In this document: piece after piece, positions 1 to 8,775 of the stretch
Numbering within the stretch: the first letter of the stretch is position 1
Layout of the letters: every line of letters begins with the position of its first letter
DNA from: Puniceibacterium sediminis
Lineage (GTDB): Bacteria > Pseudomonadota > Alphaproteobacteria > Rhodobacterales > Rhodobacteraceae
DNA: 64,000 nt
Assembly (NCBI RefSeq): GCF_900188035.1
Contig: NZ_FZNN01000009.1
Coordinates: forward strand, 1-64,000
Reading direction: 5' to 3'
The notes under the pieces: model-generated
Told to the model about the DNA's origin: nothing
Seen by the model: only the letters and a program-made list of their open reading frames with translations
Database searches by the model: none
Program-made: the position numbers and the translations under genes

Positions 1-617
1 GGCGATTTGCAAGGCAAGTCTGCCGAGAGGGGGCTTCTTCCACATCGACATCGCCGAGGTTCAGACGGTGGAGGGCAAGCTCTATCTCTTTGTGGCCATT
101 GACCGGACCAGCAAATTTGCAGTCACGCAACTCGTGGAAAAGGCGGATCGCAAGACCGCGTGGGAGTTCCTCGAACATCTGCTCAAGGCCGTCCCATATC
201 GCATCCACACGATCCTGACCGATAACGGCATCCAGTTCGCCGAGCAACCTCGCAACCGAAACACAGCATATTCGCGCCAGATGCGCTTCGACATGATCTG
301 CGAGGCAAATGGGATCGAGCACCGACTGACAAAGCCAAACCATCCGTGGACGAATGGCCAGGTCGAGCGGGTGAACCGAACGATCAAGGAAGCGACGGTG
401 AAACGATACCATTACGACAGCCATGATCAGCTGCGCACGCACCTCACCGACTTCCCGGCAGCTTACAACTGCGCCCGCAGACTCAAGACTCTCAACGGGC
501 TCACGCCTTACGAATACATCTGCAAGATCTGGACTTCAGAGCCAGATCGATTCATCACAAATCCGATCCACCAGATGCCGGGACTGAACAGGGGTCAATT
601 TTCAGTGCCTATTGACA
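1..617 (+). mobile_element. IS481-family insertion sequence, right part
   Basis: The window opens inside an IS481-type element carrying a DDE transposase. A sequence that looks like the terminal inverted repeat (GGGGTCAATTTTCAGTGCC at 591-609, ending ATTGACA at 611-617) follows directly on the last conserved transposase residues; read from outside it begins TGTCAAT, as ends of this family often do. The left end lies outside the window, so the target duplication cannot be checked. The right boundary is inferred from the repeat-like sequence and from the change of homology to an IS3 remnant at about 618. Confidence 0.6.
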
Positions 618-952
618 CCCACTCCCGCCTCGCCTGGCAGACGCCCGCCGCCTTCGCACAGACCTTGGTCCAGCAACGGGGCCCGACGCTGCGCAATCCG
701 CAAAGCTCTGCCCCAGCCCCCGTTGCCCAACCCGCCCAAATGGGCAAACTCAAACACAGAGCCACACTCGGGCTGGATAGAAGTTGGAGGCAACGTCAAT
801 ACCTTTGCACCGATCATACCAAGAAACCTTGGGATCAAACATCCTGGCCGCACCTCAGTTCAAGCCTGCCTTGGCACGGCAACACTGTCCCGTTCGATCA
901 AGAGCACCGGGAGGATGGTTTCAATGGGTACATCTTCGCCATGGCCCGATAG
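2..952 (+). CDS. IS481-family transposase (5' partial, run-on C terminus)
   Basis: The frame is open from the window edge, so the N-terminal helix-turn-helix part is missing. The visible part is an rve/DDE integrase core: first Asp in FFHIDIAEV (about codon 20 of the visible frame), second Asp in LTDNG, Glu in GQVERVNRTIKEA. The family normally stops just after a PGLNT-like end. Here the frame runs from MPGLN (near 590) through the terminal repeat into a neighbouring IS3 remnant and unrelated sequence before stopping at 952, so the native stop has been lost. It may be inactive or make an extended protein; the last roughly 120 codons are not transposase. Confidence 0.75.
   Translation, partial: AICKASLPRGGFFHIDIAEVQTVEGKLYLFVAIDRTSKFAVTQLVEKADRKTAWEFLEHLLKAVPYRIHTILTDNGIQFAEQPRNRNTAYSRQMRFDMICEANGIEHRLTKPNHPWTNGQVERVNRTIKEATVKRYHYDSHDQLRTHLTDFPAAYNCARRLKTLNGLTPYEYICKIWTSEPDRFITNPIHQMPGLNRGQFSVPIDTHSRLAWQTPAAFAQTLVQQRGPTLRNPQSSAPAPVAQPAQMGKLKHRATLGLDRSWRQRQYLCTDHTKKPWDQTSWPHLSSSLPWHGNTVPFDQEHREDGFNGYIFAMAR
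618..815 (+). pseudogene. IS3-family OrfB C-terminal remnant
   Basis: Translation in the frame continuing from the IS481 transposase gives HSRLAWQTPAAFAQTL, RNPQSSAPAPVAQPAQMGK and a decaying tail. This is the style of the C-terminal end of IS3-group OrfB transposases (PHSSLGYQTPAAFA-type motif). No integrase core precedes it, so it is a fragment into which, or beside which, the IS481 element inserted. The rest of the stretch up to 859 holds no gene I can support. Confidence 0.5.
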
Positions 953-1888
953 GATCGAGGCCATGTGTCTGGCCGCAACGGCTCCTGCTTCAAACTGCTG
1001 AATCCTCACGGTTGTCAGGCGCGGAGGGATCATGTTGAGGAAGGGCATATCGTTAAAGCCAGTCACCGATATGTCTTCCGGGCATCTCAGCCCGACGGTC
1101 CGAAAATGATCAATTGCCCCTAGAGCGAGACGGTCGTTCGCGCAGAGGATCGCTGTCGTGCCCGGATCTCTGATCAATATCTCTTCAGCGGCACGGCGTC
1201 CGTCCACTTCGTCAAACTGGGCCGCTTCCACGATTGTCAGATTTTCGACATTCATACCCCGGATTGCGGCGGAGGCACGGAAAGCGTCCAGTCGGAGTTG
1301 ACCTGTTGAAAGATTTCGCGGGCCGGCAAGATGCGCGATGTGCCGGTGTCCTTTGTCATGAAGCAAGGAAAATGCAGCTTCGATGCCCGCCGCCTCGTCG
1401 TTGATGATATAGGGAACGCGGGTGCCTTCGATCTTGCGGTTGAGCGTGACAACAGGCAGGCCGGCCTCTGCCGCCTTGACGATTGTCGGATCGTCCAGAA
1501 GGACCGCGGTATGGATAATGCCGTCCACACCGCGGTCTTGAAGGATCTCCACCAGCCGTTGTTCACGACCTCTCTGACTGTCAGTGTTCACGATGATCGA
1601 GGCATATCCCAGTGGCTCCAACACGCTTTCAATACCGCGCACGATGGGCGGAAAAATCATGTTCGTAATGTCGGGGATCATGACGCCAATGGTCATGGTC
1701 TTTTGGGTTCGCAGGCTGGAAGCAATTCGATTCGGGCGATAGCCAAGCCTGTCAGCTGTTTCCCTGATACGCAGGACAACATCATCGGTCAGAGGAGTTT
1801 CGCGCTTGGGGTCCAGGGCGCGCGAAACCGTCGAGACATGAACACCGGTAGCAACTGCTATGTCTTTGAGAGTAATGCGCTTGTTCAT
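860..1888 (-). CDS. LacI-family transcriptional regulator
   Basis: 342 residues. An N-terminal LacI helix-turn-helix (TLKDIAVATGVHVSTVSRAL, about residues 5-25) and hinge are followed by a periplasmic-binding-protein-like sensor domain with the typical DRLALGAIDHF and SVTGFNDMPF blocks near the C terminus. I chose the ATG at 1888 because the family begins just before the TLKDIA helix; an upstream in-frame start at 1969 would add 27 unconserved residues. It is divergent from the Liv-type transporter/aromatic operon that starts at 2211. Three palindromes of the type LacI proteins bind (around 1938, 1994 and 2170) lie between the two genes, so it very likely represses both itself and the operon. 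The inducer cannot be read from sequence. Confidence 0.9.
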   Translation of the reverse strand: MNKRITLKDIAVATGVHVSTVSRALDPKRETPLTDDVVLRIRETADRLGYRPNRIASSLRTQKTMTIGVMIPDITNMIFPPIVRGIESVLEPLGYASIIVNTDSQRGREQRLVEILQDRGVDGIIHTAVLLDDPTIVKAAEAGLPVVTLNRKIEGTRVPYIINDEAAGIEAAFSLLHDKGHRHIAHLAGPRNLSTGQLRLDAFRASAAIRGMNVENLTIVEAAQFDEVDGRRAAEEILIRDPGTTAILCANDRLALGAIDHFRTVGLRCPEDISVTGFNDMPFLNMIPPRLTTVRIQQFEAGAVAARHMASILSGHGEDVPIETILPVLLIERDSVAVPRQA

Positions 1889-1937
1889 CGGTCCGCCTGT
1901 ACTTCCGTTTGTCAGTATAGCGGCTCTGGCGGGGAGG

Positions 1938-1951
1938 CGCAAACGATTGCG
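1938..1951. promoter_or_regulatory. LacI-type operator, imperfect (O1)
   Basis: CGCAAACGATTGCG differs at one position from the perfect palindrome CGCAATCGATTGCG found at 2171-2184. The central CG is typical of LacI operators. It lies 50 bases upstream of the regulator start, so it is probably autoregulatory. Confidence 0.6.
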
Positions 1952-1993
1952 TATTTTACGTTGACGCAAGTTCAGGTGGCCGTTAACGTTTGT

Positions 1994-2014
1994 GCAATCG
2001 ATTGCGCGATTGCG
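1994..2014. promoter_or_regulatory. LacI-type operator with tandem half-site (O2)
   Basis: GCAATCGATTGC (1994-2005) is a perfect 12-base palindrome with the same core as the other two sites. The right half, CGATTGCG, is repeated directly (1999-2006 and 2007-2014), an extra half-site that could extend occupancy. The surrounding 1889-2210 region is the shared control region of the divergent genes; I could not pick out clear -35/-10 boxes in it. Confidence 0.6.
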
Positions 2015-2169
2015 GCTTCGCGGGCCGTGATCCGGGATCGAAAAGGGGAGAGAGAATAAGAGACATCACGGCCAGGCAAGGCGCCCATTCTATGATTTTT
2101 TCATTGATGGCGGCAAGCGATCAACTTGCATGGCGTCAGAAGGCATCCGGAGGCACTTTCTAAGCGAGC

Positions 2170-2185
2170 ACGCAATCGATTGCGT
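2170..2185. promoter_or_regulatory. LacI-type operator, perfect palindrome (O3)
   Basis: ACGCAATCGATTGCGT is a perfect 16-base palindrome ending 25 bases before the ATG of the Liv-type binding protein and 13 bases before its Shine-Dalgarno GGGAGG. A repressor bound here would sit over the transcription start or early leader of the operon. Confidence 0.7.
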
Positions 2186-2210
2186 AATAATACATCAAGG
2201 GAGGAAAGAT

Positions 2211-3491
2211 ATGATTATCAAACACCTGCTCAATGCGACTGCATTGGCGGCCCTCATGGCTGCGCCGGTTGCGGCACAAGAAGGGCCGATCAAGATAGGC
2301 GCATCGTTGCCCTTGACCGGGAACTTCTCGGTCGCCGGATCAAAGCACCAGCAAGGCTATGAGCTTTGCGTGGGCCTGATCAACGAGCGCGGGGGGATTT
2401 TGGGCCGCCAGGTTGAACTGATCGTATCCGACAACCGTTCAGACCCGGCCACCGCGATCAACCAGTACGAACGGTTCATCAACGTGGATGGTGTTGAAGC
2501 AGTCTATGGCACCTTTTCATCGCGGCTGACTTTCCCAGTCGCCAGCATTCTGGCCAAAAACGGATTTGTGCATCCGGTTCCGGCCGGCGGGGCGCTGCGC
2601 ATTTACACCCAGGGACACAAGAACATTTTCTATTTCCAACCGAACGCCGCTGAATATGTCGGCGCGTCCCTTGCCGGTGTCCTCAAAGACCTTGTCCCAG
2701 CCGACGCCGCGCCCAAGTCCGCAGCGATTATCTCGGCCGACGACTTCTTTGCAAATGGTGTCTGGTCCGGTCTGATGGGGGAAAAGGTCATGGATCCCGC
2801 CGATGGCAGCGAAGTGGCTGATTTGGCACCGGGTTATCTGGCCGACAACGGTATTGAGGTGGTCTTCTCTGAAAAATGGCCGGAAGAGGGCTTCAGCGAC
2901 TGGCTTAACCTTGCAAATCGGGTCAAGCAATCCGGCCCAGACATGATCATTGGCCTGACGGCATCTGCCGAAGAAGCCGTACAGTTGACCCGCGCCTTCA
3001 AGACCGTGCGTGCAGAGGCTGATCTGGTCTATCTGAGCCAGGGCACGCAGGCCGAGTTCGCTGAAGGTACCGGCGAAAGCAGCAATGGCATTCTTATCCA
3101 CACCTCTTGGCATAAGGACGCGCCGTTCGAAGGTTTGCTGGGAGGCGAGCCCTTTTCGAACGCTGATTATGTGGCGGCCCACCAAGCTGCCTATGGCGCA
3201 GTACCAGACGAGGACAGTGCAATTCCCTTTGCCGTTTGTCAGGGCATTGAACAGGCGATGATCGGTGCAGGTAGCACCGACAATGCCGCCATGGGTACCT
3301 GGCTGAGCGGCCGGAGCAAAGACGATCCGGTTCGTAGCATTTTGGGGCGGTTCAATTGGGACGACACCGGCCTGCCCGCAGACAAGCCCTTCCTGATGAC
3401 ACAGTGGAACGGCGGAGAGCTGCAGTTTGTCTATCCGACCGATGAATTCGAAGGCGTGAATCCTATGACATATCCAAAGGGAAGCTTCTGA
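2211..3491 (+). CDS. branched-chain-type ABC transporter substrate-binding protein
   Basis: 426 residues, Peripla_BP_6 (LivJ/AmiC) type. It starts with a short Sec signal peptide (MIIKHLLNATALAALMAAPVAAQ, cut after AQ or AA) and the family opening IKIGASLPLTG. ATG 2211 is preceded by GGGAGG at good spacing; a longer frame starting at 2130 would bury the signal peptide and cross the operator. It is the first gene of the operon and captures the substrate in the periplasm for the LivGFHM-like system encoded immediately downstream. The catabolic genes that follow suggest an aromatic acid or related compound instead of an amino acid, but the ligand is inferred from context only. Confidence 0.9.
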   Translation: MIIKHLLNATALAALMAAPVAAQEGPIKIGASLPLTGNFSVAGSKHQQGYELCVGLINERGGILGRQVELIVSDNRSDPATAINQYERFINVDGVEAVYGTFSSRLTFPVASILAKNGFVHPVPAGGALRIYTQGHKNIFYFQPNAAEYVGASLAGVLKDLVPADAAPKSAAIISADDFFANGVWSGLMGEKVMDPADGSEVADLAPGYLADNGIEVVFSEKWPEEGFSDWLNLANRVKQSGPDMIIGLTASAEEAVQLTRAFKTVRAEADLVYLSQGTQAEFAEGTGESSNGILIHTSWHKDAPFEGLLGGEPFSNADYVAAHQAAYGAVPDEDSAIPFAVCQGIEQAMIGAGSTDNAAMGTWLSGRSKDDPVRSILGRFNWDDTGLPADKPFLMTQWNGGELQFVYPTDEFEGVNPMTYPKGSF

Positions 3492-3560
3492 TTTTTCCCT
3501 GAACTCCCGGGTTTGGTCAGGCCAGACCCGGGTTTTCCATACAATGTGAAAGGACAGCCA

Positions 3561-4304
3561 ATGCTGAAGGTAAACGGCCTTTGCAAGTATTTTGGCGGAA
3601 TCAAGGCGGTCGATGGCTGTACGTTCAACGTTGATCGCGGCTCAATTACAGCTTTGATTGGACCCAACGGCGCCGGCAAGACAACCGCCTTCAACTGTAT
3701 TAGCCGAACGGCTGCCCCGACAAAGGGCGAAGTCTGGCTCGATGGCGAACGGATCGATCACCTGCGCCCGCACAAGATCACCCAAAGGGGGTTAAGCCGA
3801 ACGTTCCAGATCAGCCGCAACTTGGCTGATATGACCGTGCTTGAGAATGTAATCTGTCAGTCCAAGATTGGCGGCTGGCGCGATCTTATGAAGCCCGCAA
3901 TGTCGACCCAAGAGATCGACAAGGCAATGGGAATACTCGATTTCCTGGGTATCACGCGCATCGCCTACGAGGACGGATCGAACCTGTCTTATGGCCAGAA
4001 GAAACTTATGGATCTGGCAGCGCTTCTTATGAGTGACCCAAAGATCATCCTTTTGGACGAACCCGCCGGCGGCGTGAACCCGACGCTGTTGGAAGAGATC
4101 GTGGGCCATATCCGCAAACTGAATGATCAGGGAATGACTGTCCTGATCGTCGAACATAACATGGATCTTATCATGCGCCTGAGCCACAGGATTGTTGTCA
4201 TGGCACAGGGTAAAGTGATTGCCGAAGGCGAACCTGCCGAAATCCGTGAAGACCCCCTCGTCCTGGATGCCTATCTGGGCGGCGTTCTGGAGGATGCAGC
4301 CTGA
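3561..4304 (+). CDS. LivG-like ABC transporter ATP-binding protein
   Basis: 247 residues. Walker A GPNGAGKT (about 34-41), signature LSYGQKK (about 145), Walker B IILLDEPAGGVNP and the LivG-type tail VVMAQGKVIAEGEPAEI are present. The first of the paired ATPases that power the hydrophobic amino acid transporter (HAAT) family. ATG 3561 is preceded by AAAGGA; an earlier in-frame start at 3513 adds 16 unconserved residues. The stop overlaps the next start (TGATG at 4302-4306), implying translational coupling to the LivF-like gene. Confidence 0.92.
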   Translation: MLKVNGLCKYFGGIKAVDGCTFNVDRGSITALIGPNGAGKTTAFNCISRTAAPTKGEVWLDGERIDHLRPHKITQRGLSRTFQISRNLADMTVLENVICQSKIGGWRDLMKPAMSTQEIDKAMGILDFLGITRIAYEDGSNLSYGQKKLMDLAALLMSDPKIILLDEPAGGVNPTLLEEIVGHIRKLNDQGMTVLIVEHNMDLIMRLSHRIVVMAQGKVIAEGEPAEIREDPLVLDAYLGGVLEDAA

Positions 4305-5032
4305 TGTCGCAACTTCTTGAAGTCACAAGCCTTACCGCTGGGTACGACGACGGCCCAGCTATTCTGGACGGCGCGCATCTCACAATCGAACCCGGCAAAG
4401 TGCATTGCATCATCGGGCCTAACGGGGCCGGTAAATCCACCCTGCTCAAGGCCATTTGCGGAATGTTGAAGATCCGCCAGGGCGACGTGAAATTCAAAGG
4501 TGAAAGCCTGAAGGGTCTTCGACCCGATCAGATATTGCGCAAGGGCATCTGCTTTGTACCGCAGGAACGGGCCTTGTTCCCCAAGATGACTGTCCGCGAA
4601 AACCTGCGAATGGGCGGGTATTCTCTGGCGGACAAAAGTGGTCTGGAACGCGCGATCGACGAGATCGAAGAACGTTTCCCGATCCTGAGGGAACGCCGCG
4701 ACCAGCACGCCGGTACCATGTCCGGGGGGCAGCAGCAAACACTGGCCATGGCCCGCACGCTGATCATCAGGCCCGAAATCGTCATGCTTGACGAGCCGTC
4801 TCTGGGTCTGGCCCCCAAGATCGTCCACGAGATGTTCGGCATCATGAAGATGATGGCATCCGAGGGCATCACGATCCTGCTGGTAGAGCAGAATGCGCTG
4901 ATGGGATTGAAGAATTCGGACTGGGGCGTCGTGCTGGACCTTGGCAAGACCCTGTTTGAGGGGCCCGCCCCCGAGGTTCTTGCAGATCCGCGCATCCAGG
5001 AACTTTATCTCGGCGGCAAAAAAGCCGCCTGA
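4304..5032 (+). CDS. LivF-like ABC transporter ATP-binding protein
   Basis: 242 residues. Walker A GPNGAGKS (about 38-45), signature TMSGGQQQTLAMAR (about 137) and Walker B IVMLDEPSLGLAPKIV are intact; this DEPSLGLAP form is characteristic of LivF. It is the second ATPase of the Liv-type importer and overlaps the LivG-like gene by one base, so the two are made in equal amounts. Confidence 0.92.
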   Translation: MSQLLEVTSLTAGYDDGPAILDGAHLTIEPGKVHCIIGPNGAGKSTLLKAICGMLKIRQGDVKFKGESLKGLRPDQILRKGICFVPQERALFPKMTVRENLRMGGYSLADKSGLERAIDEIEERFPILRERRDQHAGTMSGGQQQTLAMARTLIIRPEIVMLDEPSLGLAPKIVHEMFGIMKMMASEGITILLVEQNALMGLKNSDWGVVLDLGKTLFEGPAPEVLADPRIQELYLGGKKAA

Positions 5033-5046
5033 CCCGGAGAAAGCCG

Positions 5047-5925
5047 ATGGAACAGATTGTCCAAACACTCATTCTCGGAATTGCGCTTGGCGGCGTCTTT
5101 GCCTTGATGGGATCCGGCCTGAGCCTTGTATTCGGGGTCATGCGGATCGTGAACCTTGCCCATCCGTCCCTGATTATCGCGGGGGCCTACGTGACCTATT
5201 GGGGCTTCAAACTCTGGGGTATCGACCCTCTCGTTATGCTGCCCATTGCGGCGATCATTTTGGCGGCAATTGGGGTGATCCTCTACAAGCTGGTCTTTGA
5301 GAAAGAGGCGAAATCGGCCAAATACTCGGAAATGACAGTCCTTTTGACCTTTGCAACCGCAATGATCGTCGAGGGGGCCTTGGGCGGAATGTTTACCAAT
5401 ACGCAGCGGGTCACCTCGCCGGACTATGCGACTGACGCGATCTTTTTCGGCAATGTCTTCATTCCGACAGGACAGCTCTATGCCGGGCTGGCCTCGCTTG
5501 TGATTATCGGGGCTTTGGCGCTGTTCCTGAAACATTCCCGCTTTGGCAATGCCATACGGGCAACAACGCAAAACCGTGACGCGGCCGAGCTGCTGGGGGT
5601 GAACGTGAACTTTGTCGGGATCATGAGTTTTGCAATCGGGATCGGCCTTGCCGGCGCCGCCGGATCGCTGGTGTCCTTCGTCTTCTCTTTCTTCCCAGCC
5701 AAGCATTGGGAATGGATCGCGGTCCTGATGTCCCTGGTCGTTCTTGGCGGAATGGGGTCGATCCTAGGGACGGTACTGGCGTCGTTCATGCTTAGCATCG
5801 TTGCTGCATTTGTTGGGGCATACTTCGGTTCGACCTGGTCATCGATGACCTTCTTCCTTGCCCTTTTTCTCATCCTGCTCGTGCGACCTCAGGGATTGTT
5901 CGGCGAAAAACCGGAGCTTGCATGA
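5047..5925 (+). CDS. LivH-like ABC transporter permease
   Basis: 292 residues with about eight hydrophobic segments, BPD_transp_2 family. Conserved LivH features include the N-terminal GVFALMGSGLSLVFGVMRIVN stretch, the central GNAIRATTQNRDAAELLGVN loop that contacts the ATPases, and the C-terminal RPQGLFG. The start follows a GGAGAAAG Shine-Dalgarno 14 bases after the LivF-like stop. It forms the inner-membrane channel with the LivM-like protein. Confidence 0.92.
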   Translation: MEQIVQTLILGIALGGVFALMGSGLSLVFGVMRIVNLAHPSLIIAGAYVTYWGFKLWGIDPLVMLPIAAIILAAIGVILYKLVFEKEAKSAKYSEMTVLLTFATAMIVEGALGGMFTNTQRVTSPDYATDAIFFGNVFIPTGQLYAGLASLVIIGALALFLKHSRFGNAIRATTQNRDAAELLGVNVNFVGIMSFAIGIGLAGAAGSLVSFVFSFFPAKHWEWIAVLMSLVVLGGMGSILGTVLASFMLSIVAAFVGAYFGSTWSSMTFFLALFLILLVRPQGLFGEKPELA

Positions 5926-6977
5926 TGACCATCCTGACAGAAACCGCGGCCGCAGACGCGACCTCTTCGGTGCTTGCGGCAAGAAAGGCGCACAACGCCA
6001 AGCTATCCGCAAACGCAGACAAGAAACGCGCGGTCTGGTTCCCGATTGCGTTCCTGGCCGCGTTGTTGGTGCTGCCGGCGTTGCAGTTTACCGGCAACTA
6101 CAATTATGTCCTGCATCTGGTTCTGTTCACTGCGTGCTACGTCACTATGGCGTCGGGGTGGAACATTCTGGGTGGCTTTACCGGATACATCAGCCTTGGC
6201 CACAATGTGTTCTTTGCCATTGGCGGCTATTTCGCCGGGATGATCTTTGCACGGTACGGAATTTCGACGATTATCCTGGCTCCATTTGCCGGGCTTCTTT
6301 GTGCCTTCGTGGGCTATTTGATCGGAAGCGTGACGCTCAAAACCCGCGGTCCAAGTTTTATCATTTCGTCGCTGGCCCTTGTGATGATCGCCCGCATCCT
6401 GTTTGACCACTGGCAATTCGTTGGCGGCGCGAACGGGGTCGCACTCAAGTCCAATGATCTTTCGGTCGAATGGGCCAAGTTACCTTACTATTATGCCTTT
6501 GTTATCCTTGCGGCTTTTTCTGTGTGGGCGTCCTACAAGATCAAACATTCAAAGTTGGGTCTCGGCTTGCGTGCAATCTCCAAAGACGAGATCAAGGCCG
6601 AAAGCGCCGGGATTGACACCCGCACTTACAAAGTTCTCGCTTTTGCGGTTTCTGGTGCCTTTGTTGGCATGGCAGGCGCAATTTGGGGTGAATACCTGAC
6701 CTACATCCGCCCGAATATCTTCCTGATCATTCTGGTCAGCGTAAATATGGTTCTGATGTGCATTCTTGGCGGAAAGGGGACGATTGCTGGTCCGGTCATC
6801 GGGGCGATCCTGATCATTGCCTTCAATGAATTGTTCGTCGCAACCCTGGGCGCGTCAGAGCTCAACATCCTCGCGACCGGCGTTCTGATGGTTGTGGTGC
6901 TGTTGTTTTTCCCGCTCGGGATTGTCGGAACGCTCGCACGCCATCACCGGTTGCCGCGAATCCTGAACTGGGACTGA
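5922..6977 (+). CDS. LivM-like ABC transporter permease
   Basis: 351 residues. A hydrophilic N-terminal stretch of about 40 residues is followed by some nine hydrophobic segments. LivM/BPD_transp_2 signatures include GWNILGGFTGYISLGHNVFF and the coupling loop GLGLRAISKDEIKAESAGIDTRTYK. The first ATG of the ATGATG at 5922 overlaps the LivH-like stop; 5925 is an equally possible start. It completes a five-component importer in the order SBP-LivG-LivF-LivH-LivM. Confidence 0.92.
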   Translation: MMTILTETAAADATSSVLAARKAHNAKLSANADKKRAVWFPIAFLAALLVLPALQFTGNYNYVLHLVLFTACYVTMASGWNILGGFTGYISLGHNVFFAIGGYFAGMIFARYGISTIILAPFAGLLCAFVGYLIGSVTLKTRGPSFIISSLALVMIARILFDHWQFVGGANGVALKSNDLSVEWAKLPYYYAFVILAAFSVWASYKIKHSKLGLGLRAISKDEIKAESAGIDTRTYKVLAFAVSGAFVGMAGAIWGEYLTYIRPNIFLIILVSVNMVLMCILGGKGTIAGPVIGAILIIAFNELFVATLGASELNILATGVLMVVVLLFFPLGIVGTLARHHRLPRILNWD

Positions 6978-6981
6978 AGCC

Positions 6982-7758
6982 ATGGCATTCACCCTATACA
7001 GTGCGCCCCAATCGACCTGCTCGCAGCGTGTGCGCTACACGCTGCACGCCAAAGGGACGGCTTTTGTTGAGAAAAAGCTTGATCTCTTTGCGGGTGATCA
7101 GTTGAAGCCAGAGTATCTGACGATCAATCCCAACGGCGTGGTGCCTGCGCTGGTCCACGATAGGGCAACGGTGATCGATAGCACGGTGATCATGGAATAC
7201 CTGGAAGATATCCTGCCGGATACGGCGCCGCTACGACCGAAAGATCCGATCGAGGCGGCGCGGATGCGGGCGATGATCCGCTTTATCGACGAGGTGCCAT
7301 CGTCTGCGATCCGGGTGCCGTCCTACAACCTCGCGTTCCTACCGCACTTTCAGGCGATGACTGAGTCTGAATTTCAGGCGCTTGCGGACAGCAAGCCGCT
7401 GCGCCGGGAATTCCTGATGAAAATGGGACAGACGGGTTTTCCCAAGGCTGACATGGACGAGGCGCTGGGAAGGCTTCAGCGCGGGCTGGACCGGATGAAC
7501 CAATGGATAGGAGAAAGTGGCGGTCCATGGGTGATGGGGGCAAACATGACCTTTGCCGACATCGCCGTAATGCCGGTGATCGTCCGCATGGCCGATATCA
7601 ATCTTGATCACATGTGGACTGACAAACCGCTCGTGGCGGCATGGTTGGAGGCTATCCGCGCCACGTCGCCCTTCAGGCCGACATACTACCACGGGTCGCT
7701 ACTGACCGAGAAATATCCGCACCTCGCCAAAGCCGACAAAGAGGCCGCGCCGACCTGA
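6982..7758 (+). CDS. glutathione S-transferase family protein
   Basis: 258 residues. The N-terminal thioredoxin-like domain (about 1-80) has the SAPQSTCSQRVRYTLHAKG opening, the cis-Pro segment NPNGVVPALVHD and the glutathione-gamma-Glu contact DSTVIMEYLED. The C-terminal half is the all-helical GST_C domain with MTFADIAVMPVIVRM. It starts four bases after the LivM-like stop, so it belongs to the operon. In aromatic catabolic operons such GSTs act in isomerisation, beta-ether cleavage or dehalogenation; the reaction here is not evident. Ser or Cys near residues 11-14 could be catalytic. Confidence 0.82.
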   Translation: MAFTLYSAPQSTCSQRVRYTLHAKGTAFVEKKLDLFAGDQLKPEYLTINPNGVVPALVHDRATVIDSTVIMEYLEDILPDTAPLRPKDPIEAARMRAMIRFIDEVPSSAIRVPSYNLAFLPHFQAMTESEFQALADSKPLRREFLMKMGQTGFPKADMDEALGRLQRGLDRMNQWIGESGGPWVMGANMTFADIAVMPVIVRMADINLDHMWTDKPLVAAWLEAIRATSPFRPTYYHGSLLTEKYPHLAKADKEAAPT

Positions 7759-7818
7759 AGGTTTCACGACCAATCCAGAAAACGCGCAGCCGCTAGAAAC
7801 ACGAAAAATGAGGCCACT

Positions 7819-8775
7819 ATGGACAATCATGAACAACAAGATCCCGCGCTCACCAATCTGATCATCTCTCGCGAGGATCAGGTGACGCCAAAAGTCCTGA
7901 ACGCGATGGCGAACACCGATGATGCGCGGTTGAAGGAGCTTATGACGTCTCTGGTCCGTCATATGCACGCTTTCATTCGCGAAGCCCGCCCGACAGAGGA
8001 AGAGTTTGAAGCAGGACTGCGCTGGATCACCCGTTTGGGTCAGCTGACCGATGAAAGCCACAACGAAACCGTGCTGGCCGCTGATGTTTTCGGAATTTCA
8101 ACGCTGATCGACCTGATCAACAACGACGGTATGCAGGGCGAGACGATGTCGGCTTTGCTTGGGCCATTCTACCGTGGCGAAAGCCCGACCTGCGCGTTTG
8201 GCGAAACCATTGCGCGATCAGATACGCCGGGTGCGGAATTGTACATCAAGGGCCGCGTCCTCGAACTCGATGGCTCGCCTGTCGAGGGGGCAACGTTGGA
8301 TATCTGGCAGGCCTCGCCGGCGGGGCTTTATGAAAATCAGGATCCTGATCAGGCCGACTATAATCTGCGCGGGGTCCAGATGACAGGCGCGGACGGGTGT
8401 TACGAGTTTCATTCCGTGCGTCCCGCAGGCTACCCCGTCCCGACCTTCGGCCCGGCCGGGGATCTGCTCAAGGCGCAAAACCGGACACCCATGCGGCCGG
8501 CGCATGTGCATTTCATCGTCGCGGCCCCCGGCCACAAGACCCTGATCACGCAGATATTTACAGACGACGACGAAGCAATGGCTATGGACGTTGTTTTTGG
8601 TGCAAAGACGCAGATCTGCGGTGATCTGGTAGAGCACACGGAACCGCTTCCCGAATACCCGAACGCCAAGGTGCCGTTTTTCACCTGCGAATATGACTTC
8701 ATCTTGAAGCCAGGCGAGCCGTCTTTTCCGATCCCGCCAATCAGCGGCAAGGCAAAGGCGGTGGCACATGTCTGA
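7819..8775 (+). CDS. intradiol ring-cleavage dioxygenase (hydroxyquinol/catechol 1,2-dioxygenase type)
   Basis: 318 residues. An N-terminal Dioxygenase_N helical domain (about 20-105) is followed by the Dioxygenase_C beta-sandwich. The four ferric-iron ligands expected for the family are visible: Tyr in SPAGLYENQD (about 173), Tyr in RPAGYPVP (about 208), and two His in RPAHVHFIV (about 232 and 234). These enzymes open catechol-type rings between the two hydroxyls to a muconate or maleylacetate. It is the pathway-defining gene of the operon. I favour hydroxyquinol 1,2-dioxygenase, but catechol-type substrates cannot be excluded. Its end overlaps the next start by 8 bases. Confidence 0.87.
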   Translation: MDNHEQQDPALTNLIISREDQVTPKVLNAMANTDDARLKELMTSLVRHMHAFIREARPTEEEFEAGLRWITRLGQLTDESHNETVLAADVFGISTLIDLINNDGMQGETMSALLGPFYRGESPTCAFGETIARSDTPGAELYIKGRVLELDGSPVEGATLDIWQASPAGLYENQDPDQADYNLRGVQMTGADGCYEFHSVRPAGYPVPTFGPAGDLLKAQNRTPMRPAHVHFIVAAPGHKTLITQIFTDDDEAMAMDVVFGAKTQICGDLVEHTEPLPEYPNAKVPFFTCEYDFILKPGEPSFPIPPISGKAKAVAHV

